Shown: positions 56,590-63,978 of the stretch, in pieces
Numbering within the stretch: the first letter of the stretch is position 1
Layout: each line of letters starts with the position of its first letter
From: Fictibacillus fluitans
Lineage (GTDB): Bacteria; Bacillota; Bacilli; Bacillales; Fictibacillaceae
Reading direction: 5' to 3'
Length of the DNA stretch: 64,000 nt
NCBI RefSeq assembly: GCF_030418125.1
Contig: NZ_JAUHTR010000004.1
Span: 232,269-296,268, forward strand
The notes under the pieces: generated by a model
Seen by the model: only the letters and a program-made list of their open reading frames with translations
Told to the model about the DNA's origin: nothing
The model's database searches: none
Translations under genes and position numbers: made by a program

Positions 56590-58713
56590 TTGGGAAAACG
56601 TGAAAAATCCAGGCTTTCTAGGACAAAGTACTTGGCAGGCAGTATGGCGCTTGCTCTCATGGCATCCGTTGCCATGCCTTTTACTCAGGCCAGCGCAGAA
56701 ACGAAGCAGCAGGATTTGACAGGCTTTGCAAAAAGCACGTACGAAAAGCAGCTGCAGTTTGAGGAAAATCTCAAGAACGGAATCAAGGAAAACAAGATCA
56801 AAACGTATAGCAGAGCGCTGAGCAAGCGTCCGGCACTAGTCGGTACAAAAGGCAATGATGCGGGCGTTAAATACTCGCTGAACCAATTACGAAAAGCAGG
56901 TTTAGATCCGAAAGTACAGACCTACGATGTGTACCTCTCACACCCCAACAGCGTTTCCGTCACCCAGACTGCTCCATTTGAACGAAAATTGAACGTCATG
57001 GAAAATCTGAACAAGAACACCCCGTTTAAAAACGAAGTAGTTCAGGGCTACAATGCATACTCTCCTTCAGGGAATGTGGAGGGAGAGCTAGTGTATGCGA
57101 ACTATGGCAGGCCAGAAGACTTTAAAGCGCTGAAAATGCAGGGTGTATCGGTGAAAGACAAAATTGTCATTGTCCGTTACGGTAAAAACTTTCGCGGTGT
57201 AAAGCCTGACCTCGCTTCCCAGAACGGCGCAAAAGGAGTGCTCATATACTCTGACCCTAAGGACGATGGCTATGTAAAAGGCCCGGTTTATCCTGATGGC
57301 CCCTGGCGCCCGAGCGATGCCATCCAGCGCGGAAGCATTCTCTACATTTATAATTACCCCGGTGATCCTCTGACTCCAGGCAAAGCTTCATTAGCTGGAG
57401 TTAAGCGCATCAAAGCAAAGAACGCAGATTCACTTCCAAGGATTCCAACCACACCGATTTCTTATGGTGAGGCAAAAGGATTGCTTCAGGCCATGGGAGG
57501 AAAAGAGGCGCCGAAGGACTGGCAGGGCGGTCTTCCGTTCAAATACCACCTTGGCAGCGCAGCTTCCAAAGCCCGTATCAACCTCGACATCGAGTATGAA
57601 ACAAAGCCGATCAACGACATTACGGTAACGTTCAAAGGCTCCAAGTATCCAAATGAAAAAATTGTTATTGGCGGCCACAGGGATACGTGGACGTACGGAG
57701 CAAGCGATAACATTTCCAGCTGGGCGACCATCATGGAAATGGCGCGTTCCCTTGGCAAGATGTACGAACAAGGATGGCGCCCTGACCGGACCATCGTTCT
57801 TGCCGGCTGGGACGGCGAGGAGTACGGTCTTCTCGGTTCTACGGAATATGCCGAGCAGCATCAAAAGGATCTGATTAAAAATGCGGTTGCCTATATCAAC
57901 ATGGATGGCATTGCCGGGCAATTCTTTGGTGCCGGAGCCGTTCCGTCCATGAATGACCTCATTTATGATGTAGCGAAAAACGTGACCGAGCCGCGTTCCG
58001 GCCTGTCGGTTTACGACGATATGCTCGTTCGCAATGATGGAGAAGAACAGGAGATTGACCCGCTGGGCAGCGGATCTGACTACACCGCCTTCCTTCAGCA
58101 TCTTGGTGTTCCTTCTGCTGATATAGGTTTTGGTGTGGCAGGCGGCCTGTATCACAGCGCATATGACAATAGCGATTCAGTGGAACGGCTGTTTGACCCT
58201 GGCTATAAACATCAGGCAGCGGCGGGCCGCTTTACCGGTCTGATGGCGCTTCGCCTGGCCAATTCGCAGGTACTTCCGCTGCAGTACTCCGAGTATGCCG
58301 AAACGGTCCAAAAACTGCTGGCCGATGTGGAGAAGAACGGAACACTTGGCGTGGATATGAGCAGTCTTAAAGCCAAAGCCCAAGCATGGGAAGAAGCATC
58401 CAAGAACCTGGAAACCTACAGCCAGGATCTGCTTGCGGGAGATAAGATCAAACAAAAACAGCTGAAGCAGCTGAATAAAGCTCTTATCCAGCAGGAGCGT
58501 GATCTGATCAATCCGCAGGGCCTTGCCTCCAGAAGCTGGTACAAGCACCAAATTTACGCGCCGGGCCTTACCACCGGCTATGCGGCACAGCCATTGCCGG
58601 CGTTAGTGGAAGCCCAGCAGGCCAGTGATCCGGCTGCCTTCCAAAAGGCCGTAAAACAGCTCGAGAAATCACTGACAAAAGCAACCTGGACTGCAGAAGA
58701 AGCTGTAGAATAA
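56590..58713 (+). CDS. Secreted M28 family Zn peptidase, PSMA/glutamate carboxypeptidase II-like
   Basis: A 707-residue exported protein. The start is TTG at 56590, eight bases behind GGGAGG; the ATG four bases earlier is out of frame and stops after five codons. The signal peptide is about 1-37 (MALALMASVAMPFTQASA). Domains: an N-terminal part; a PA insert (about 150-280, KDKIVIVRYGKNFRGVKPDLASQNGAKGVLIYSD); the M28 di-zinc peptidase with GGHRDTWTYGASDN (His and Asp near 362-372), GWDGEEYGLLGS (catalytic Glu pair near 410) and AYINMDG; and a helical C-terminal domain like the transferrin receptor dimer domain. This is the layout of human PSMA (750 aa). It should be an extracellular carboxypeptidase or aminopeptidase. 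Confidence 0.94.
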   Translation: MGKREKSRLSRTKYLAGSMALALMASVAMPFTQASAETKQQDLTGFAKSTYEKQLQFEENLKNGIKENKIKTYSRALSKRPALVGTKGNDAGVKYSLNQLRKAGLDPKVQTYDVYLSHPNSVSVTQTAPFERKLNVMENLNKNTPFKNEVVQGYNAYSPSGNVEGELVYANYGRPEDFKALKMQGVSVKDKIVIVRYGKNFRGVKPDLASQNGAKGVLIYSDPKDDGYVKGPVYPDGPWRPSDAIQRGSILYIYNYPGDPLTPGKASLAGVKRIKAKNADSLPRIPTTPISYGEAKGLLQAMGGKEAPKDWQGGLPFKYHLGSAASKARINLDIEYETKPINDITVTFKGSKYPNEKIVIGGHRDTWTYGASDNISSWATIMEMARSLGKMYEQGWRPDRTIVLAGWDGEEYGLLGSTEYAEQHQKDLIKNAVAYINMDGIAGQFFGAGAVPSMNDLIYDVAKNVTEPRSGLSVYDDMLVRNDGEEQEIDPLGSGSDYTAFLQHLGVPSADIGFGVAGGLYHSAYDNSDSVERLFDPGYKHQAAAGRFTGLMALRLANSQVLPLQYSEYAETVQKLLADVEKNGTLGVDMSSLKAKAQAWEEASKNLETYSQDLLAGDKIKQKQLKQLNKALIQQERDLINPQGLASRSWYKHQIYAPGLTTGYAAQPLPALVEAQQASDPAAFQKAVKQLEKSLTKATWTAEEAVE

Positions 58714-58722
58714 ACAGGTTCG

Positions 58723-58755
58723 ACATGGTATTCATCACGAATACCATGTTTTTTT
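58723..58755 (+). terminator. Intrinsic terminator after the M28 peptidase
   Basis: ACATGGTATTC pairs with GAATACCATGT around ATCAC, then a T-run. Confidence 0.93.
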
Positions 58756-58842
58756 ATGTAAACAATAAGGGTTCTTGTGGGTTTAGAATTGGCAACGTGT
58801 GGTAAAATCTAAGAAGGATGATCGAAGAAAGGGGAATTATAC

Positions 58843-59895
58843 ATGACAAAGTACGCAGGATATATCGGAACCTATACAAAAGGCGACAGTGAAGGCATAT
58901 ACTCGTTTACCCTTGATACAGAAGCAAAGGAAATTACAGACATTAAAGTGGCAGCAAAACTGGGGAACCCTACATATTTAACGATTTCTGAAGACAACCA
59001 GTACTTGTACGCCGTCAAAAAAGACGGAGACATGGGCGGTGTGGCCGCTTATGATATCACCAATGAATCCAGAGGGCTTTCTCACTTGCGCAGCCAGCTT
59101 ACAGAAGGCGCATCTCCCTGCCATGTCAGTGTTGACCGGGAAAACCGCAACGTGCTGACCGCGAATTATCATAAAGGAACGGTAGAACGGTTTGGGGTTG
59201 ATGATGAAGAAGGCGGTGTGCACCCAGCTTCGTCTGTCATTCACCATGAAGGGTCCGGACCGGATGAAAGACAGGAAAAACCGCATACCCACTATGCCGG
59301 TTTTGCGCCGGATGAAAAGTTTATAGCGGTGGTCGATCTTGGCATTGACCAGCTGATTACCTACAAGCTGCAAAATGGTGAGCTTGAAGAAGTAAGCAGT
59401 CTGGAAATCAAGCCGGGAAGCGGTCCCCGCCATCTTGAGTTTCATCCGAATGGAAAAATCGCATACCTGATGACCGAGTTCAGTTCGGAAGTGATCGTGC
59501 TTGCCTATAATGAAGAGAATGGCAGCTTTTCCGTGCTGCAGAGCATCTCCACCATTCCGGAAAGCTTTACCGAAAACAATCAGGGAAGTGCCATACACGT
59601 AAGCAAAGACGGCCGTTTCGTCTATGCCGGCAACCGCGGACACAACAGCATCGCCGTGTTCAGTGCTGATGCAGATTCCGGGAAACTGACGTTTGTTGAA
59701 CACACATCAACTGAGGGCAACTGGCCGCGTGACTTTGAAATTGATCCATCCCAGAAATTCATTGTTGCGTCCAATCAGGAGTCTGGCAATCTTGTTCTTT
59801 TTGCAAGAGACGAAAACACCGGAAAATTGACCTTGATCCAATCCGATGTGGCAGTTCCTTATCCGGTTTGCGTAAAGTTCCTGCATGTAAAATAA
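58843..59895 (+). CDS. pgl: 6-phosphogluconolactonase (YkgB-type lactonase)
   Basis: A 350-residue seven-bladed propeller lactonase. The conserved opening is YAGYIGTYTKGDSEGIYSFTLDTEAKEI; the active-site features are SPCHVSVDRENRNVLTANYHKGTV, HTHYAGFAPDEKFIAVVDLG, GPRHLEFHPNGKIAYLMTEFSSEV and the late NWPRDFEIDPSQKFIVASNQESGNLVLFARD. In B. subtilis the homologue YkgB/Pgl hydrolyses 6-phosphogluconolactone in the oxidative pentose phosphate path. Unlike the enterobacterial DevB family this is the beta-propeller type. AAAGGGG precedes the ATG. The next gene starts 22 bases downstream, so they are probably co-transcribed. Confidence 0.93.
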   Translation: MTKYAGYIGTYTKGDSEGIYSFTLDTEAKEITDIKVAAKLGNPTYLTISEDNQYLYAVKKDGDMGGVAAYDITNESRGLSHLRSQLTEGASPCHVSVDRENRNVLTANYHKGTVERFGVDDEEGGVHPASSVIHHEGSGPDERQEKPHTHYAGFAPDEKFIAVVDLGIDQLITYKLQNGELEEVSSLEIKPGSGPRHLEFHPNGKIAYLMTEFSSEVIVLAYNEENGSFSVLQSISTIPESFTENNQGSAIHVSKDGRFVYAGNRGHNSIAVFSADADSGKLTFVEHTSTEGNWPRDFEIDPSQKFIVASNQESGNLVLFARDENTGKLTLIQSDVAVPYPVCVKFLHVK

Positions 59896-59917
59896 GCGGC
59901 CTTAGGAGCTGAACACA

Positions 59918-60673
59918 ATGAATGTACCTGAGGAAATTCTTGCCGTATGGCGGAGGTTTGATCATTTTCCCATGGAAAACCTGACCAAAGCGTGGTATAC
60001 CAAGCATACGGGCCGGAAAACGCAGCGCGAAGTGGCACTCATAAAAGAGCATCATGAGCAGTATGGCATGACCGGTAACTGTTTTGATTTGACACTGTGG
60101 CTGTTGCATGAGCTGAAGGAAGCGGGCATCTCCGCTTACGGAATGGGACGGGGATTAATGACAAATTCCGTCCATGTGGCAACGATCGCCCTCGATGACG
60201 AGGGCCGCCGCTACCTCTGTGACATTGGCGATCAGTGGCTGTCACCCATTCCATTGGATGGGGAGGATTCCGGTGAGAAGTGGCACAGCGGGTACTTTCC
60301 GGCGGCAGAGATTAAGACATTCATGAGCGGGAATGAGCTGGAAGTTCACTACCTCCGGCCAAACGGCAAAGTGTCGAAACAGGTATTTGATACAGGTCCG
60401 ATCGATTCGGAAACATTGTGGGAAGCTGCCAATTATTCGCAGCGGCATATTAAATCGTTCCCCCAGGTGGAATGCCGGGTCATTCACCACGGCAAAAACG
60501 CCCATTGGGAGATGAACGACTGGCAAAGCTTTTACAGCACCGAAGACGGGGTCATTCTTGAGTCCCCGGCAGGCACATTGGAAAACTGGGCCTCCCGGAT
60601 TGTGGACAAGACCGGATTTGACAGGAACGTTGTGGAAGAAGCCCTGAGGGTTTATGAAAAACGAGGAAAGTGA
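59918..60673 (+). CDS. Arylamine N-acetyltransferase (NAT)-like protein
   Basis: A 251-residue protein with the Cys-His-Asp triad of the NAT/transglutaminase-like fold: Cys near 53 in TGNCFDLTLWLLHEL, His in NSVHVATIALDD near 88, and Asp in YLCDIGDQWLSPIPLDG near 104. Two domains are usual for NAT, and a beta barrel-like part follows (about 115-200). The sequence TGNCFD differs from the classic RGGxCFE, so substrate specificity may have shifted. AGGAGCT lies nine bases before the ATG. It is likely co-transcribed with the lactonase gene and ends in a terminator. Confidence 0.8.
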   Translation: MNVPEEILAVWRRFDHFPMENLTKAWYTKHTGRKTQREVALIKEHHEQYGMTGNCFDLTLWLLHELKEAGISAYGMGRGLMTNSVHVATIALDDEGRRYLCDIGDQWLSPIPLDGEDSGEKWHSGYFPAAEIKTFMSGNELEVHYLRPNGKVSKQVFDTGPIDSETLWEAANYSQRHIKSFPQVECRVIHHGKNAHWEMNDWQSFYSTEDGVILESPAGTLENWASRIVDKTGFDRNVVEEALRVYEKRGK

Positions 60674-60675
60674 GC

Positions 60676-60703
60676 AAAAAAACAGCTGAAAAGCTGTTTT
60701 TTT
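60676..60703 (+). terminator. Intrinsic terminator after the NAT-like gene
   Basis: AAAAAAACAGCT and AGCTGTTTTTTT form a perfect stem around GAAA. Confidence 0.93.
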
Positions 60704-60779
60704 CTGTCTTTTGAATGATTTTAGCGTGTTTGGTCGTTTTGGGGAGCACATCAAGAGGGCGAATTGCGCTCTGAATGAG

Positions 60780-60905
60780 GAATACAAGCCGGAATCGCTA
60801 ACTTACTGGCCAGAATGGAACATTTACTGTCCAGTTTTCCAAATTTACTGGCCGAAAATCGAAACTTACTGGCCAAACCCTCATTATGGTAAACTGGTGT
60901 CCTGC
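60780..60905. repeat. 21-bp array, core ACTTACTGGCC, copy A
   Basis: The core ACTTACTGGCC or a close variant starts at 60801, 60822 (ATTTACTGTCC), 60843 (ATTTACTGGCC) and 60864, exactly 21 bases apart, with one degenerate unit before. Conserved flanks are ACAAGCCGGAATCGCTA on the left and ATTATGGTAAACT on the right. Copy B at 63820 keeps the same order, flanks and even most variable bases. It begins about 77 bases after a terminator and ends just before the convergent XRE gene. Confidence 0.92.
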
Positions 60906-60930
60906 GGCGCGATTCCTTTTAGATATAACC

Positions 60931-61368
60931 TTACGCTCCAGTGCCAGCGGATATTTCAATGCTGATGACTGTCTTCATATCCATCGCCTTCATTACTTTT
61001 TCAATTTTTTCAGTGGTAGCCCCATAATATTCATGTCTTTCATCTCTGGAAACTTGAGATTCAGATACATTTAATATTTCTGCTAGTTGGGCCTGTGACA
61101 TACCTTTATAAATTCTATAAGCAATAAGGCTTTTTCCGATGTCCGTAAACTTATGAATTGGGTTGAAGGATCCACGCTTTATTCGCTCATAATATTTAAC
61201 TTCCTCTTTGAGTTGCTCATGAAATGAAATGAGTGGCTGGATCGCCATTTCAATTTGTTCACTATTAAGTCCCATATCGTTAAAACGTTTTTCCTCATTC
61301 ACTATGAACTCTCTATCCTGCTTCAGTTTTTCTAATGCTTTTTGATAAGCAGCTTCATTTTTAATCAT
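60931..61368 (-). CDS. XRE-family helix-turn-helix regulator (antitoxin-like)
   Basis: A 145-residue protein. The N-terminal half is a helical coiled-coil-like stretch (YQKALEKLKQDREFIVNEEKRFNDMGL, EQLKEEVKYYERIKRG). The Xre HTH is at about 79-105 (KSLIAYRIYKGMSQAQLAEILNVSESQVSRDE), followed by TTEKIEKVMKAMDM and a small tail. The layout is that of HigA/MqsA-like regulators with long N-terminal arms. It starts 14 bases after the end of a nucleotidyltransferase pseudogene, and the inferred promoter of the pair carries a large palindrome, indicating autoregulation. It is probably the antitoxin or repressor half of a decayed two-gene module. GGAGTG precedes the ATG. Confidence 0.88.
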   Translation of the reverse strand: MIKNEAAYQKALEKLKQDREFIVNEEKRFNDMGLNSEQIEMAIQPLISFHEQLKEEVKYYERIKRGSFNPIHKFTDIGKSLIAYRIYKGMSQAQLAEILNVSESQVSRDERHEYYGATTEKIEKVMKAMDMKTVISIEISAGTGA

Positions 61369-61382
61369 TGTAATGACACTCC

Positions 61383-61912
61383 TTATTTGATAATACTCAC
61401 AATTCCTTTTGGCATAAAAGTTTCCCTGGTTTTCCTGAAAGCAGCAGGGAACATTTGATCATGGCCGTATTCATCTACTATGCCAGAACGTTGTCCGACA
61501 TGTGGGTATAATTCCACTTTATATCGATGCCACTTGGCAACTGGGGTTTTGCTGAGTTTTCATCAAAAACTCTTTCTTTCCAATCCCAAGTCTATATTTT
61601 GTATGGGTTCTGTTTATTTAACTCACGGACAATATCGGGAAGAGTTTGTGGGTCAGCTACAAAATACCCATCAATATCGCCTGGGCTAGCCTTATCTTCC
61701 ACAAATGAACCATCAATAAAGATTTCGTCAATGCCTACAGACCAAAGTTCTTTGACTAATACCTCAAGATTATTAACTAAATATAGGCGCTTAGCGTAAT
61801 CCCAAGGAGAATCATCTCCAGGTCCATGGACTAACAGAGACCTTTTCAATTCATTAATTGTCATATGATAGTCGTCAGGTGGCAATAATCCATCTTCATT
61901 GAGACGTATCAT
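61383..61912 (-). pseudogene. Broken nucleotidyltransferase-like gene (DUF6932 type): one stop and one frameshift
   Basis: The ATG (61912, with GGAGG upstream) starts a 106-residue frame that ends in TAG after ELNKQNPYKI. It contains the minimal nucleotidyltransferase motif IFIDGSFVEDKASPGDIDGYF (GS, then DxD). The same frame continues after the stop (TWDWKERVFDENSAKPQLP), then a one-base shift gives WHRYKVELYPHVGQRSGIVDEYG, FPAAFRKTRETFMPKGIVSIIK and a stop (61383-61385), as expected for the family's C-terminus. The total of 530 bases equals 177 codons minus one base. A TAG-to-TGG change and one added base would restore about 176 residues. It precedes the XRE gene by 14 bases, a toxin-antitoxin-like arrangement; the toxin half is dead here unless sequencing errors are involved. 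Confidence 0.8.
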
Positions 61913-61959
61913 AATTTTTCCTCCGCAATATGGAAATATACAAAATTGATTAAGTTTTC

Positions 61960-61982
61960 AAAAATGTTAACTTAACATTTTT
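61960..61982. promoter_or_regulatory. Operator of the nucleotidyltransferase/XRE pair: perfect 11-bp inverted repeat
   Basis: AAAAATGTTAA and TTAACATTTTT flank a single base. The site starts just downstream of the predicted transcription start, so binding of the XRE protein would block transcription. Confidence 0.75.
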
Positions 61983-61991
61983 GTTAATATT

Positions 61992-62021
61992 AGTATACTA
62001 GCGAAATCGGAGGTTTGTCAA
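61992..62021 (-). promoter_or_regulatory. Strong SigA promoter of the nucleotidyltransferase/XRE pair
   Basis: On the minus strand TTGACA (62021-62016), 18-base spacer, TATACT (61997-61992). The predicted start lies near 61985, adjacent to the operator. Confidence 0.8.
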
Positions 62022-62132
62022 CGTAATGTATCGATTGGACATAATATTTGAGCCTATAATGAGTATATAAAATCAAATGTTTCAGGGTTCCGAGCAGATC
62101 CAGTTTTTTCTTGAAAAAATTTTCTCTCTAAA

Positions 62133-62160
62133 TGAAACGTTTTACAGATAAGCCCAGTCT
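62133..62160 (+). promoter_or_regulatory. ECF-type promoter, probable autoregulation of the sigma factor operon
   Basis: TGAAAC (62133-62138), 17-base spacer, AGTCT (62156-62160). This fits the ECF consensus TGAAAC-N16-17-CGTC except for the first -10 base, in front of an ECF sigma gene. Confidence 0.6.
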
Positions 62161-62187
62161 AACAGTTGAAAAGAAAGGAGGAGGCAG

Positions 62188-62709
62188 ATGGCAGCAAACG
62201 ATTTAGTGAAAAAGGCTAAGCGCGGCAATGAAAAAGCATTCGCTGAACTGATGCAGGGAGAGAAGCATAAATTGTACCGCATGGCCTATTTATATGTAAA
62301 AAATGAAGATGATGCATTGGATGTTGTTCAGGAAACCATCTATAAAGCCTACATATCAATAAAAAAATTGAAGGAGCCAGATTATTTTTCAACCTGGCTT
62401 ACCCGGATTCTTATCCATACGGCCCTTGATTTTATTAAAAAGAACAAGCTTACGGTGCCATTTAGTGAAATGGAAGAGTTTTTCCCAACCCGTGGAGATC
62501 GCTTGATTGATGAACGGCTGGATTTGGCAGAGGCTATTGAGCAATTAGAAGAAAGGTATAAAACCGTTATTATATTACGCTACTTCAATGACCTGAGTAT
62601 AAAACAAATTGCTGATTGCCTGAATTGTCCCGAAGGCACCGTGAAAACGAATCTTCACCGGGCGATTAATAAGTTGAAACTTGATATAAGGGAGGCTTAC
62701 ATACAATGA
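62188..62709 (+). CDS. ECF-type RNA polymerase sigma factor
   Basis: A 173-residue sigma-70 family factor with region 2 (LYRMAYLYVKNEDDALDVVQETIYKAYISIKKLKEPDYFSTWLTRILIH, about 30-80) and region 4 (LEERYKTVIILRYFNDLSIKQIADCLNCPEGTVKTNLHRAINKLKLDI, about 118-168). It resembles SigV/SigI-like ECF factors of Bacillus. GGAGGAGG lies before the ATG. It overlaps the anti-sigma gene by four bases, so it is held inactive by the membrane protein encoded next and would direct RNA polymerase to its own promoter upon release. The inducing stress (perhaps cell envelope damage) is not deducible. Confidence 0.95.
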   Translation: MAANDLVKKAKRGNEKAFAELMQGEKHKLYRMAYLYVKNEDDALDVVQETIYKAYISIKKLKEPDYFSTWLTRILIHTALDFIKKNKLTVPFSEMEEFFPTRGDRLIDERLDLAEAIEQLEERYKTVIILRYFNDLSIKQIADCLNCPEGTVKTNLHRAINKLKLDIREAYIQ

Positions 62710-63731
62710 CGGATCCCCTTTCAAACTACGTAAAAAAGGAACTAGACAGCATCGCCATTCCTGAGGATCGTTTAAATGCAGCGATTGCCATTGGCATAGA
62801 AAGAGGAAAGAAAAAAAGGCGTACGCCGGTAAAGAAATTTATGTTTGCCTGCTGTGCGGCTGTTGTGTTTTTTGCTTTGTTTGTGAGCTCAGGTTTTGTA
62901 TCGCCTGCTATGGCCAAAGTGGTTTCCAAAATTCCTTTTCTTGAAATTCTCTTTAGGGAAGAATCAGTCATGCCACAAGTGATGGATGAATTGAAGGACC
63001 GTGGAATTAAAGTGAGCGGAATGGGCATGTCCTACCAGGGCAAGAAAACATTCTCAGTCACAATTGATGGTGACAAAGCTTATTACAATAAAGTAAAATC
63101 AGAGGTTAAACAAGCGACGGAAGGTGTCTTAAAAGAAAACGGATATGATGCATATACCGTTTCTGTTGAGATGCCGAGGAAGTCTGATGACTCCGATGGT
63201 GAGGTGCCCGAAGAAATGAAAAAGCTTGAACATCTTCAAGCCAGTACTTCTAAGGAATTTGAAAATAAGAAGATTAAACTTGTTCAGTTTGGAATTTCCT
63301 ATAATATGGGTAATCCCAGTATTGATATTGACGTCTCCGACAAGAGTAAAAGAATAGATGAAATCAAGGCAATCATCAGGGAAAACTTGAAGAAGGAAAA
63401 GCTCCCGGCTTATCCGATCCACATTAAGAAAATAAATATGAAAAAAGTGAATCAGGAAAACCGATGGGGAGATGTTGTCAGCGCGATGGCCCAAGACCTT
63501 TTTGGCAAAAAGAAATTTAAAACAGCGGGCCTTGGCTATACCGTTCATCCGAAGCCCAAATTGACGATAAGTACAACGATTAAAAGCTCAGATCCTGATT
63601 CAAGAGCCTATGCAAAAGAGATTGAAAACAGCATAGAACGGTTCTTTAAAACACCGCAACTCAAAGAAAAGATAAAAAATGACGAATATCAAATTGTTAT
63701 TCTCAGCAAAGACAAAAAAAGGCTGAATTAA
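62706..63731 (+). CDS. DUF4179/DUF4030-type membrane anti-sigma factor
   Basis: A 341-residue single-pass membrane protein. Residues 1-45 form the cytoplasmic anti-sigma part (MTDPLSNYVKKELDSIAIPEDRLNAAIAIGIERGKKKRR). A transmembrane helix lies at about 47-66 (FMFACCAAVVFFALFVSSGF), then the DUF4179-like segment VSPAMAKVVSKIPFLEILF. The extracellular region (about 90-340) has two related alpha/beta modules (SGMGMSYQGKKTFSVTIDG, VQFGISYNMGNPSIDIDVSD, AGLGYTVHPKPKLTISTTI), as in DUF4030 proteins. This is the partner of the ECF sigma factor. It would release it when the outer part is altered or cleaved; I see no regulated proteolysis site in the sequence. Confidence 0.88.
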   Translation: MTDPLSNYVKKELDSIAIPEDRLNAAIAIGIERGKKKRRTPVKKFMFACCAAVVFFALFVSSGFVSPAMAKVVSKIPFLEILFREESVMPQVMDELKDRGIKVSGMGMSYQGKKTFSVTIDGDKAYYNKVKSEVKQATEGVLKENGYDAYTVSVEMPRKSDDSDGEVPEEMKKLEHLQASTSKEFENKKIKLVQFGISYNMGNPSIDIDVSDKSKRIDEIKAIIRENLKKEKLPAYPIHIKKINMKKVNQENRWGDVVSAMAQDLFGKKKFKTAGLGYTVHPKPKLTISTTIKSSDPDSRAYAKEIENSIERFFKTPQLKEKIKNDEYQIVILSKDKKRLN

Positions 63732-63776
63732 GTGTGAAAAAGGCTTTAATCAGGGCAATATTTTATAAATAAGAGA

Positions 63777-63806
63777 TAAAAACGGCTGTAATCGCAAGCC
63801 GTTTTA
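63777..63806 (+). terminator. Intrinsic terminator of the ECF operon
   Basis: TAAAAACGGCT pairs with AGCCGTTTTA, followed by T-rich bases. Confidence 0.85.
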
Positions 63807-63819
63807 TTCCCTTGAACCA

Positions 63820-63945
63820 AATACAAGCCGAAATCGCTAACTTACTGGCCAGAATGGAACATTTACTGTCCTGTTTCGAGAGTTTACTGGCCGAAAATTG
63901 AAACTTACTGGCCAAACGCCTATTATGGTAAACTAGCGTCCCGCA
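63820..63945. repeat. 21-bp array, core ACTTACTGGCC, copy B
   Basis: The core starts at 63840, 63861 (ATTTACTGTCC), 63882 (GTTTACTGGCC) and 63903, each 21 bases apart. Flanks ACAAGCCGAAATCGCTA and TATTATGGTAAACT match copy A at 60780. The array begins 14 bases after a terminator. Confidence 0.92.
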
Positions 63946-63978
63946 CCGCGCCATCTCCACCAACAAAACAAAAAACCA

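Noticed and set aside
60711..60965. Open frame over array copy A (repeating YWPxxNxY heptads).
   Set aside because: Heptads follow from the 21-bp period. There is no ribosome binding site, and the second copy of the array does not preserve the frame (LLARMEHLLSCFESLLAEN in another frame).
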